Positions 1-15,000 of a stretch of DNA of 64,000 bases are shown one piece after another; within the stretch, counting starts at the first letter, position 1, and each line of letters starts with the position of its first letter. The stretch spans positions 48,448,203 through 48,512,202 of the forward strand of contig NC_089781.1 in the NCBI RefSeq assembly GCF_040412425.1, written 5' to 3'. Position numbers and translations under genes: made by a program. Origin of the DNA: Macrobrachium rosenbergii (Eukaryota > Arthropoda > Malacostraca > Decapoda > Palaemonidae). The notes below the pieces were generated by a model. That model worked only from the letters and a program-made list of their open reading frames with translations. It had not been told where the DNA came from and made no database searches.

Positions 1-3000
1 CGGCAACAACTTCGCCGACATCAACTTCAACATCCACACCGACAACAACCTCGACATAACAGCTACACCAACAACCGTCCAACAACTTCATCGAGCATCA
101 ACTTCAACATCCTCCGACAACAACCTCGACAGCAGCAGCACTACACCAACAAACGTCAACAACTTCATCGATATCGCTTCAACATCCGACAACAACCTCG
201 ACAACAACAGCTACACCAACAACCACGTCAACAACCGACATCAACCTCAACATCCCGCGCCGACAACAACAGCGCTACGCAACCGTCAACAACTTCGCCG
301 ACATCAACTTCAACATCACGCTGACAACAACCTCGAGCAACAACAACTGCACCAACAACGTCAACAGCTTCCATGAGCATCAACTTCAACATCACATAGA
401 AATAACCTTAGCTACACCAGCAACCACGTCAACAACTTCGCCGACATCGCTTCAACATCCGCGCTGCGACAACAACCTCGACAACAACGGCTACACCAAC
501 AACGTCAACAACTACGCCGACATCAGCTTCAACATCACGCCGACAGCAACAGCTACACCAACAACATCAACAACTTCATGGGCGTAACCAACATCACGCC
601 CGACAGCAACCTGGGCAACAGCTACACCAACAACCGTCCAGCAATTTCATGGAAGCATCAGCTCAACATCCGCATGCGACAGCAACCTAGGCAACAACAG
701 CTACACCAACAGCGTCGACAACTTCCATCGACATCCAACTTCAACATCGCCCGACAACCATAAACAGCAACAGCTACTGTAGCGTCAACAACTTCATTGA
801 CATCAACTTCAACATCCACGCCGACAACAACCTCGACAACAACAGCTACACCAACAAGAGATAGAACCACGTCAACAACTTCATCGACATCAACTTCAAC
901 ATCCACGCCGACAACAACCTCGACAACAACAGCTACACCAACAAACGTCAACAACTTCATCGACATCCTTCAACGTCACGCCGACAACAACCTCGACAAC
1001 AACAGCTACACCAGCAACCATCAACAACTACGCCGACATCAACCCCAACGTCCATGCGAACAACCTGCGACAACAACGGCTACACCAACAACGTCAACAA
1101 CTTCATCGACATCAACTTCCAACATCATAAAGCAACAACCTCGACAACAACAGCTACACCAACAACCACGTCAACAACTACGCCGACATAACTTCAGCAT
1201 CCACGCGCCCGACAGCAACCTGCGACAACAACAGCTGCACCAACAGCCACGTCAACAACTTCGCCGACATCAACTTCCAGCATCCACGCCGACAACAACC
1301 TCGACAACAACAGCTACACCAACAACGTCAACAACTTCATCGACATCAACTTCAACATCCACGCCGACAACAACCTCGACAACAACAGCTACACCAACAA
1401 CCACATCAACAACTTCATCGACATCAACTTCAACATCCATGCCGACAACAACCTCGACAACAACAGCTACACCAACAACGTCAACAACTTCATCGACATC
1501 AACTTCAACATCCACGCCGACAACAACCTCGACAACAACAGCTACGCAACAACCGTCAACAACTTCGCCGACATCAACTTCAACATCCCACATGACAACA
1601 ACCTCGACAACAACAACTACACACCAACAACGTCAACAACTTCATTGACTTCAACTTCAGCATCCGCATGAGCAACAACACATGCACCAACAACCACGTC
1701 CAACAACTTCATCGACATCAACCAACATCCCGCATGACCAACCTCGACAACAACAGCTACCAGCTTAGCGTCAACAACTTCGTTGACATCAACTTCAACA
1801 TCCGCGCCCGACAACAGCCTCGACAACAACGGCTGCACCAACAACCCGTCAACAACTTCGCCGACATCAACTTCAGCATCCCGCACGCCCGCGACAACAA
1901 CAGCTACACCAACAACGTCAACAACTTCATCGACATCAACTTCAACATCCACGCCGACAACAACCTCGACAACAACAGCTACACCAACAACCACGTCAAC
2001 AACTTCATCGACATCAACTTCAACATCCACGCCGACAACAACCTCGACAACAACAGCTACACCAACAACCACGTCAACAACTTCATCGACATCAACTTCA
2101 ACATCCATGCCGACAACAACCGCTACACCAACAACCACGTCAACAACTTCATCGACATCAACTTCAACATCCACGCCAACAACAACCTCGACAACAACAG
2201 CTACACCAACAACGTCAACAACTTCATTGACATCAACTTCAACATCCACGCCGACAACAACCTCGACAAAACAACAGCTACACCAACAGCCCCGTCAACA
2301 ACTTCGCCGACATCCTTCAGCATCACGCCCGACAACAACCTCGACAACAACAGCTACACCAACAGCGTCAACAACTTCATGCGACATCGCTTCAGCATCG
2401 CCGACAACAACGCCGGCAACAACAGCTACACCAACAACCCGTCCAACAACTATAGGCATCAACTTCAGCATCACACATGACAACAACCTCGACAACAACA
2501 GCTACACCAACAACCACGTCAACAACTTCATCGACATCAACCAGCATCCTTTGACAACAATATCGACAGCAACAGCTACACCAACAATGTCAACAACTGC
2601 ATCGATCAACTTCAGCATCCGCGCCCGACAACAACCTGACAACAGCAGCTACACCAGCAGCGTCCAACAGCACCATGCGACATCAGCTTCAACATCACGC
2701 CAACAACAACCTCGACAACAACGGCTGCACCAACCACCACGCGTCAACAGCTAAATCGACATCAGCTTCAGCATCCGCATGCGACCAACAACCGCAAACA
2801 ACAACAGTTACACCAACAGCATCAACAACTTCGCCGACATCCAACTTCAACATCCCACGCCCGACAACAACCTCGACAACAACAGCTACACCAACAACCA
2901 CGTCAACAACCATCGACATCAGCTTCAGCATCCGCGTGACAACAACCTCGACAACAACAGCTACACCAACAACCACATCAACAACTTCATCGACATCAAC

Positions 3001-6000
3001 TTCAACATCCACGCCGACAACAACAGCTACAGCAACAAACGTCAACAACTTCATCGACATCAACTTCAACATCACGCCGACAACAACCTAAACCCCAGCA
3101 ACAGCTACACCAACAACCCGTCAACAACTTCGTAACATCAACTAACGTATCACGCATAGAAACAACAACAGCTACACCAACAAATCAACAACTGTGAGCA
3201 TCAACTTCCAACATCATGCGACAACAATATAGAGTGGCAATACCTTCAGCCACGTCAGCAACTGCATGACATCAGCAGCATCGCGTGGGCAACAACCTCA
3301 TTAACCAACAGCTACACCAGCAACATCAACAACTTCATCGACATCAACTTCAACATCCACGCCGACAACAACCTCGACAACAACAGCTACACCAACAACC
3401 ACGTCAACAACTTCATCGACATCAACTTCAACATCCACGCCGACAACAACCTCGACAACAACAGCTACACCAACAACGTCAACAACTTCATCGACATCAA
3501 CTAACATCACGCCGACCAACAACCCCCCTCGACAACAACAGCTACACCAGCAACATCAACAACTTCATTGACATCAGCAACATCACGCCGACAACAACCT
3601 CGGCAACAACAGCTACGCAACAACCCGTCAACAACTACATGACATCAACCAGCATCACGCCCGACAACAACCTGGAAGCAACTTAACAGCTACACCAACA
3701 ACGTCAACAACTATCGACATCAACTTCCAGCATCCACGTGACAACAACCTAGAGCAACAGCTACACCAACAACCACATCAACAACTTCATCAACATCAGC
3801 TTCAACATCCATGCCGACAACAACCTCGACAACAACAGCTACACCAACAACGTCAACAACTTCATCGACATCAATTTCAACATCCGCGCCGACAACAACA
3901 TAAACGGCAACAGCTACACCAACAACCACGTCAACAACTTCGCCAGACATCCAACTTCAACATCCATGAGCAAGCAACGCTCAACAACAACAGCTGCACC
4001 AACAACCCGTCAACAGCCATCGACATGCTTCAACATCACGCCGACAACCTCGACAACAACAGCTACCAACAAGCGTCAACAACTTCGCCGACATCAACTT
4101 CCAACATCCATGGGCAACAACCTCGACAACAACAGCTACACCAACAACCACATCAACAACTTCATGACCCCATCACTTCAACATCCATGCCGACCAACAA
4201 AGCCTCGACAGCAACAGCTACACCAACAAGCGTCCAACAACTTCATCGACATCAACTTCCAACATCACGCCCGACAACAACCTCGACAACAACGGCTACA
4301 CCAACAACCACGTCCAACAACTTCATTGACATCAGCTTCAGCATCCACGCCGACAACAACCTCGACAACAACAGCAGCACCAACAACGTCAACAACTTCG
4401 TGACTTCAGCCAACATCCACGCCCGACAACAACGCTTCACCAACAACCCGTCAACAACTTCGCCGACATCACTTCCAACATCCGCCGACAACAACCTCGA
4501 CAACGAACAGCTACACCAACAACATCAACAACTACATTGACATCAACTTCAACATCACGCCGACAACAACCTGCGACAACAACGGCTACACCGGCAACCC
4601 GTCAGCAACTACGCCGACATCAGCTTCAGCATCCACGCCGACAACAACCTCGACAATAACGGCTACGCCAGCAACGATCAGCAACTTCGCCGACATCGCA
4701 CCAGCATCGCATGACAACAACCTGCGACAACAACAGCCACCAACAACCGGTCAACAACTTCGCCGGCATCAGCTTCAGCATCCACGCCCGACCAACAACC
4801 TCGACAGCAACAGCTACCAACAGCCACGTCAACAACTTCATCGACATCCTTCAACATCACGCCGACAACAACGCTACACCAACAACCACGTCAACAGCGT
4901 CAACATCAACTTCAGCATCCGCCGACAACAACCTCGACAGCAACAGCTACAACAACAACAACAACAACTATAACAGCGACTTCAACATCACGCCGACCTT
5001 AGCCTCGACAACAACAGCTACCAACAACCACGTCAACAACTTCATCGACATCAACTTCAGCATCACGCCGACAACAACCTCGACAACCTTAGCTACTAGC
5101 GTCCAACAACTTCATCGGCATCAGCTTCAACATCCACGCCGACAACAACACCAACCCAACAGCTACACCAGCAACTGCGTCAACAACTTCATCGACATCA
5201 GCTTTAACATCCACGCCGACAACAACCTGCGACAGCAACAGCTACACAACAACCACGTCAACAACTTCATCGACATCAACTTCCAACATCCCATGACAAC
5301 AGCGTCGACAACAACAGCTACACCAACAACGTCAACAACTTCATGCGACATCAACTTCAATATCCCACGTGCGACAACAACCTCGACAACAACAATACCA
5401 CCAACGTCAACAACTTCGCCGACATCGCCTTCAGCATCCCGCTGACAACAACCTGGAAACAACAACAGCTACACCAACAACCATCAACAACTTCATCGAC
5501 ATCAACTTCAACATCCGCATGACAACAACCTGCGACAATAACTGGCGACTGCACCAACAACGTCAACAACTTCGCCAGACATCAGCACAACATCACGCTG
5601 GGCAACAACGCAAACCTTAGCTACACCAACAGCGTCAACAACTTCATTGACTTCGCTTCAACATCACGCCGACACCAACGCTACACCAACAACCCATCAA
5701 CAACGACATCAACTTCAACATCACGCCGACAACAACCTGCGACAACAACAGCTACACCAACAGTCAACAACTACATAAACATCAACTTCAACATCCACGC
5801 CGACAACAACCTCGACAACAACAGCTACACCAACAACGTCAACAACTTCATCGACATCAACTTCAACATCCACGCCGACAACAACCTCGACAACAACAGC
5901 TACACCAACAACGTCAACAACTTCATCGACATCAACTTCAACATCCACGCCGACAACAACCTCGACAACAACAGCTACACCAACAACCACGTCAACAACT

Positions 6001-9000
6001 TCCAGCATCACATGCGACAACCTGCGACAATAACAGCTACACCAACAGCGTCAACAACTTCATAAGACATCAGCTTCAGCATCACGCCGACCAACAACCT
6101 CGGCAACAACAGCTACCAACAGCGTCAACAGCTACATGCGACATCAACTTCCAACATCCCACGCCCGACAACAACCTCGACAACAACGTCGAGCTTAACT
6201 TCATCGACATCAGCTTCAACATCACGCCGCGACAACAACAGCTACACCAACAACGTCAACAACTTCATCGACATCAACCCCAACATCCCACGCGACAACA
6301 ACCTCGACAGCAAACGGCTACACACCAACAACCACGTCAACGCTTCGCCGACATCGCTTCAACATCCACGCCAACAACAACCTCGACAGCAACGGTTACA
6401 CCAACAATCCAACCTTCGCCGACATCAACTTCCAGCATCCACGCCCGACAACCTGCGACAGCAACAGCTACACCCAACAACCACGTCCAACAACTTCATG
6501 ACATCAACTTCAACATCCACGCCGACAACAACCTCGACAACAACAGCTACACCAACAACCACATCAACAACTTCATCGACATCAACTTCAACATCCACGC
6601 CGACAACAACAGCTACACCAACAACGTCAACAACTTCATCGACATCAACTTCAACATCCACGCCGACAACAACCTCGACAACAACAGCTACACCAACAAC
6701 CACGTCAACAACTTCATCAACATCAACTTCAACATCCACGCCGACAACAACAGCTGCACCAACAGCGTCAACAACTATAAACATCAACTTCAGCATCCAC
6801 GCCGACAACAACCTGCGACAACCAACAGCTACACCAACAATACGTCCGTGCTTCGCCGACATCAACTTCAACATCACGCTGACAACAACCTCGACAACAA
6901 CAGCTACACCAACAACGTCCAACGCTTCATCGACATCAACTTCAACATCCGCATACGACAACATAAACCTTAGCAGCTACAGCAACAACGTGTAACTACA
7001 TCGACATCGCTTCCAGCATCCACACTGACAACAACCTGCGACAACAACAGCTACACCAACAACCCGCGTCAACAACTTCATGAGCATCAACTTCAACATC
7101 CGCATGGAGGCAACAACCTCGACAGCAACAGCTACACCAACAAGCGTCAACAGCCTTCCGCCGACGTCAACTTCAACATCCGCATGCGACAGCAGCCTCG
7201 ACAACCAGCAACACACCAACAAGCGTCAACAACTATTGACTTCAACTTCAACATCCACGCCGACAACAACCTCGACAACAACAGCTACACCAACAACGTC
7301 AACAACTTCATTGACTTCAACTTCAACATCCACGCCGACAACAACCGCTACACCAACAACCACGTCAACAACTTCATCGACATCAACTTCAACATCCACG
7401 CCGACAACAACAGCTACACCAACAAGCGTCAACAACTTCGCCGACATCCAACTTCCAACATCCATGCCGACCAGCAACCTCGACAACAACAGCTACACCA
7501 ACAACCACATCAACAGCTTCATCGACATCAACTTCAACGCATCCACACCGACAACAACCTCAAATAACAACTACCTAACAACGTCAACAACTTCATCACG
7601 ACATCCAGCATAGACAACAATGCACGCAACAACCCGTCAACAACTTCGCCGACATCAACTTCCAACATCGCATGCGACAACAACCTGAGCAACAACAGCT
7701 ACACCAACAACGTCAACAACTTCATCGACATCCTTCCAGCATCCACGCCGACAACAACCTCGACAAGCAACAGCTACCAACGCGTCCCAACAACTTCATC
7801 GACATCAACTTCAACATCGCATGACAACAACCTCGACAACAACAGCTGCACCAACAGCCACGTCAACAACTTCATCGAGCATCAGCTTCAGCATCCCGCA
7901 TGAAACCCAACAATACCGACAGCAACAGTTACCAACAGCGTCTAACCTTCATCGACATCAACTTCAGCATCACGCCCGACAACAACCTCGACAACAACAG
8001 CTGCACCAACAACCGCGTCCAACAACTTCATGGGCATCGCTTCAACATCACGTTGCGACAACAACCTGCGACAACAACAGCTACACCAACAGCGTCAACA
8101 ACTTCGCCGACATCCCAACTTCAACATCCACGCCCGACAGCAACCTGCGACAGCAACGGCTACACAAACAACGTCAACAACTTCATGGAGCATCGGCAAA
8201 ACATCCGCGCCAACAACAACCTGCGACAACCAACAGCTACACCAACGTCAACAACTTCATGCGACATCGGCTTCCAACATCACGCCCGACAACAACCTGC
8301 GACAGCAACGGCTACCAACAACGTCAACAACTTCATCGACATCCCAGCTTCAACATCCGCGCCAGCAACAACCTTAACAGCAACAGCTACACCAACAACC
8401 GCGTCAGCAACTTCATAGACATCAACTTCAGCATCCATGGGCAACAACCTGCGACAGCAACAGTTACACCAACAGCGTCAACAACTTCCACCGACATCAA
8501 CTTCAACATCCACGCCGACAACAACCTCGACAGCAACGTACACCAACAACCGCGTCCGGCAACCATGACATCCTTCAGCATCCGCCGACAACAACCTAGA
8601 CAACAACGCTACCAACAGCGTCCACTTAGCCATCGACATCAACTTCAGCATCCGCATGACAACAACCTCGACAGCAACAGCTACACAAACAAGCGTCAAC
8701 AACTTCACCGACATCAACTTCAACATCCCGCGCCGACAACAACCGCAGAGCGGCAGTTGCACCAACAGCGTCAACAACTTCGCCGACATCAACTTCAACA
8801 TCCACGCTGACAACAACCTCGACAACAACAGCTACACCAACAACGTCAACAACTTCATCGACATCAACTTCAACATCCACGCCGACAACAACCTCGACAA
8901 CAACAGCTACACCAACAACCACGTCAACAACTTCAACATCCACGCCAACAACAACCTCGACAACAGCAGCTACACCAACAACGTCAACAACTTCATCGAC

Positions 9001-12000
9001 ATCGCTTCCAGCATCGCGCCCGATAACAACGCAAACAACAACAGTTACACCAACAGCGTCAACAACTTCATCGACACATCAACTTCAACATCCACGCCGA
9101 CAACAACACCGACAACAACAGCTACCAACAACGTCAACAACTGCATCAACATCAACTTCAACATCCACGCCCGACAACAACCTGCGACAACAACAGCTTC
9201 ACACCTTAAAGCGTCAACAGCCATTGACATCAACTTCAGCATCCCGCGCTGACAACAACCTCGACAGCAACAGCTACACCATAACCACGTCAAGCAACTT
9301 CCATCGACATCAACTTCAACATCCACGCATGACAACAACCTGCGACAACCTTATGGCCTTCACACCAACAGCGTCAACAACTTCATCGACATCGCTTCAA
9401 CATCACGCGACAACAACCTCGACAACAACAGCTACCAACAACCCGTCAACAACTTCGCCGACATCGCCAACATCCATACGACCGGCAACCTCGACAGCAA
9501 CAGCTACTGCAACCCGTCAACAACCATCGACATCAACTTCAACATCACGCCCGACAGCAACCTGGAAACAACAGCTACACCAGCAATGTCAACAACTTCA
9601 TCGACATCAACTTCCAGCATCCACGCCCGACAGCAGCCTCGACGACAACAGCTACACCAGCTTAACGTCAACAACTTCGCCGACATCGCTTCAACATCCA
9701 CGCTGACAACAACCTCGAGCAGCAACAGCTACACCAACAACCGTCAACAACTTCGCCGACATCAACTTCAACGCCCGACAACGACGGCTACACCAACAAC
9801 CCGTCAACCTTCATCGACATCAGCTTCAGCATCCATGCGACAACCTCGACAACAGCGTACACCAACATGTCAACAACCGACATCAACTTCAACATCCGCA
9901 TGACAACAACCTCGACAGCAACAGCTACCAACAGCGTCAACAACTTCATCGACATCCAGCTTCCAACATCGCCGACAACAACCTCGACAACAGCTACCAA
10001 CAACGTCAACAACTGACATCGGCTGGCATCCGCGCCGACAACCTCGACCTTAGCAGCTACATAACATCCCGTCCAACAGCTACGCCGACCATCACTTCAA
10101 CATCACGCCGACAACAACCTCGACAACGTCAACAACTTCATCGACATCAGCTTCAACATCCGCCGACAACAACAGCTACACCAACAACGTCAACAACTTC
10201 GCCGACATCAGCTTCAACATCCGCGCGCCCGACCAACAACCTGCGACAACAACAGCTACGCAACAACCGTCCAGCAACTATCGACATCAACTTCCAACAT
10301 CCATGCCGACAGCAACCTGGAAACAACAACGGATTGCACCAACAACGTCAACAACTTCATAGAGCATCAACTTCAGCATCACGCCCGGGCGCCAACCTCG
10401 ACAGCAGCAGCTGCACCAACAGCCGCGTCAACAACTTCATCGACCCATCGCTTCAACATGCGCCGACAACCGCAGACAACAACATTCACCAACAACCACA
10501 TCGCTTCATCGACATCAACTTCAACATCACGTAGACAGCAACAGCGCTACACCAACAAGCGTCAACAACTAAATCGACATCAACTTCAACATCCGCGACA
10601 ACAGCACCGACAACAACAGCTACCAACAACCACGTCAACAACCATCAACATCAACTTCAACATCCACGCCCGACAACAACAGCTACACCAACAACGTCAA
10701 CAGCTTCATCGACATCAACTTCAGCATCCACGCCGACAGCAACCCCGCCGACAGCAACAGCTACACCAACAATACGTCAGCAACTTCATCGACATCGCTT
10801 CAACATCCACGCATGAGACAACAACCTCGACAACAGCAGCTACACCAACAAGCGTCAACAACTTCATCGATATCAACTTCAGCATCACGCCCGACAACAA
10901 CCTGGGGTAACAACATTACTAACGACCACGTCAACAACTTCATGGAAAGACATCAACCTCAACATCGCGCCGACAACAGCAGCTACCAACAAGTCAACAA
11001 CACGCCGACATCAACTTCAACATCACGCTGACAACAACCTCGACAACCTTAGCGCTACACCAACAACGTCAACAACTTCATAGACATCGCTTCAGCATCC
11101 TTGACAACAACGGCTGCCAACATTCCCGTCAACAGCAACTTCGCCGACATCTTCCAGCATCACGCCGTACAGCAACCTGCGACAGCAACAGCTACACCAA
11201 CCGCGTCAACAACTTCATCAACTCAGCTTCAACATCCCACGCCGACAACAACAGCTACACCAGCAACGTCAGCAACTATGGAGCATCAGCTTCAGCATCA
11301 CGCCCGACAACAACCTCGACAACTTAACAGCTACACCAACGCGTCAACAACTTCATCGACATCAGCACAGCATCCGCCAACAACAACCTTGACAGCAACA
11401 GCTACCAGCAACCTCAACTGCTTCGCGACATCAGCAACATCACGCCGACAACAACCTCGACAACAACAGTTACACCAACAACGTCAACAACTTCATCGAC
11501 ATCAACTTCAACATCCACGCCGACAACAACCTCGACAACAACAGCTACACCAACAACCATGTCAACAATTTCATCGACATCAACTTCAACATCCACGCCG
11601 ACAACAACCTCAACAGCTACACCAACAACAGCTACACCAACAACGTCAACAACTTCGCCGACATCAACTTCCAACATCACGCCGACAACAACGCGACAAC
11701 AACAGCTACCAGCAACGTCAACAGCTGTTGACATCAACTTCCAGCATCCCATGCCGACAACAACCTGCGACAGCAACAGCTACACCAGCAACCCGTCAAC
11801 AACTTCGTAAACATCAACTTCAACATCACGCCCGACCTTAACCGCCGACAACAACAGCTGCACCAACGCGTCAACAACTTCGCCGACATCAACTTCAACA
11901 TCCACGCCCGACAACAACCTCGACAACAGCTACACCAGCAACTACACGTCAACAACTTCATGACATCAACTAACATCGCATGACGCAGCCTGCGACAACC

Positions 12001-15000
12001 GCGGCTGCACCAACCAAGCGTCAACAACTAAATGGGCATCAACTTCAGCATCCCGCATGCGACAACAACCTGCGACAACATGACTACACCAGCAACGTCA
12101 ACAACTTCATTGACATCAACTTCCAACATCCGCATGCGACAACCTCGACAACAACAATACCAACAACCCGTCAACAACTTCGCCGACATCAGCTTCAACA
12201 TCACGCCCGACAACAACCTGCGACAGCAACATTTACACCAACACGCGTCAACACTTCTATCGACATCACTTCAACATCACGCGCGACAACAACCTGCGAC
12301 AACAACAGCTACACCAACAACCACGTCAACAACTTCATCAAACATCAACCAACATCACGCCCGACAACAGCCTCGACAACAACAGCTACACCAACAACGT
12401 CGACAATTCATGACATCAACTTCAGCATCGCATACGACAACAACATAAACAGCAACAGCTACACCAACAGCGTCAACAACTTCATCGACATCAACTTCAA
12501 CATCCACGTGACAGCAACCTGCGGCAACAACGGCTACACCAACAGCGTCAACAACTTCATCGACATCCCCTTCAGCATCCGCATGCGACCAACCTGCGAC
12601 AGCAACAGCTGCACCAGCAGCGTCAACAGCTTCATCGACATCGCTTCAACATCACGCCGACAACCTTCGCTACACCAACAACCACGTCCAACAACTTCGC
12701 CGACATCAGCTTCAACATCACGCCGACCAACAACCTAAACAACAACAGCTACGCCAACAAGCGTCAACAACTTCATCGACATCAACTTCAACATCCCGCC
12801 AAACCAACAACCTCGACAACAACAGCTACACCAACAACCAACTTGACAGAAGCAACAGCACCAACAACCACGCCGACACCAACCTCGACAACAACAGCTA
12901 CACCAACAACGTCAACAGCATGACATCAACTTCAGCATCCACGCCCGACAACAACCTCGACAACAACAGCTACACCAACAACCACGTCAGCAACTTCGCC
13001 GATCAACTTCAACATCATGACAACCTGCGACAACAACAGCTGCAACGTCAACAACTTCATCGACATCAACCAACATCCACGCATGCGACCAACAACCTCG
13101 ACAACAACAGCTACACCAACAACTACGTCCAGCAACTTCATGACATCAACTTCAGCATCCGCATGGGCAACAAACTGGTAACCTTAGCTACCAACGTCAA
13201 CCTTCGCCGACATCAACTTCAACATCCACGCCGATAACAACCGCAGGCAGCAGCAGCTACACCAACAGCCGCGTCCAACAACTATCGTCATCAACTTCCA
13301 GCATCCGCGTAACAACATCCTCGACAAGCAACGGCTACACCAGCAAGCGTCAGCCTTCATCGACAGCAACGGCTACCAGCATAGCGTCCAACAACTTCAT
13401 AGACATCGCTTCAGCATCCTGACAACAACCTGGGCAACAAGCCGTATAACAAATCAACAACTTCGCCGACATCAACTTCAGCATCGCGTAGGCAACAACG
13501 CTACACCAACAACCACGTCAACAACTTCGCCGACCTTAACTTCCAGCATCCGCGCCGACCGACAACATAAGACAGCAACAGCTACCAACAGCGTCAACAC
13601 TTCGCCGACATCGCTTCAGCATCGCATGACAACAACCTGGAAACGACAACGGCTGCACCAGCAAGCGATGACAACTTCATAGGCATCAGCTTCAACATCC
13701 CGCCAACAGCAACGCGACCAGCAACGGCTACACCAACAACCACGTCAACAACTACATCGACATCACTTCAACATCACGCTGACAACTAACCTCGGCAACA
13801 GTTACACCAACAGCATCAACAACTTCATCGACATCAGCAGCATCACGCCCGACAACAGCGCAGGCAACAGCTACACCAACAGCCCGTCAGCAACTTCATC
13901 GACATCAACTTCAGCATCACGCCGACAACAACCTGGAAACAACAACAGCTTCCACCAACCGCGTCAACAACTTCATAGACATCCGGCTTCAGCATCCGCC
14001 GACAACAACCTCATTAACAACAGCTACACCAACAACGTCAGCAGCCATCGACATCGCTTCCAACATACGCCCGACAACAGCCTGGAAACAACAACAGCTA
14101 CACCCAGCAACCCGCGTCCTTAACTTCATGAGCACATCAACTTCAACATCCGCATGACAACAGCTACACCAACAAACGTCAACGCTTCATAGACATCAAC
14201 TTCAGCATCCACGCCAACAACAACCTCGACAACAACAGCTACGCAACAACCCGTCAACAACTTCGCCGACATCAACTTCCAACATCCACGCCCGACAACA
14301 ACCTCAAACAACAACAGATACCAACAGCGTCAACAGCTTCGCCGACATCAACCTCAACATCCACACCGACAACAACCTCGACAACAACAGCTACACCAAC
14401 AACGTCAACAACTTCATCGACATCAACTTCAACATCCACGCTGACAACAACCTCGACAACAACAGCTACACCAACAACCACGTCAACAACTACATCAACA
14501 TCCTTCCAGCAACATCACGCCGACAACAACCTAAACAACAACAGCTACCAACACGTCCAACAACTTCATCGACATCAGCTTCAACATCCCACGCCAACAA
14601 CAACCTCGACAACAACAATACACCAACAACCACGTCAACAACTTCATCGACATCAACTTCAACATCCACGCCAGCAACAACTACGACAACAACAAGCTAC
14701 ACCAACAAAGCGTCAACAACTTCATAGACATCAGCTTCAGCATCCCGTGACAGCAGCCTGAAGCAATAACACCACCAGCAACGTCAACAACTTCATCGAC
14801 ATCAGCTTCAACATCACGCCGACAACAACCGCTACACCAACAACCACGTCAACAACTTCGCCGACCATCAACTAACATCACGCCGACAACAACAGCTACC
14901 AACAACTTCATGAGCATCAACTTCAGCATCCACCGACAACAACCTGCGACAGCAACAGCTACACCAACAACCACGTCCAGCAACTTCATCGACATGGCTT

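Noticed and set aside
797..2754. Long open frames (270-323 codons) in the satellite, rich in Thr/Ser/Pro or Asn on + and Val/Asp on -
   Set aside because: The clean unit lacks stops in several frames on both strands at once, frames change at every indel, and there is no constant start, end or splice context.
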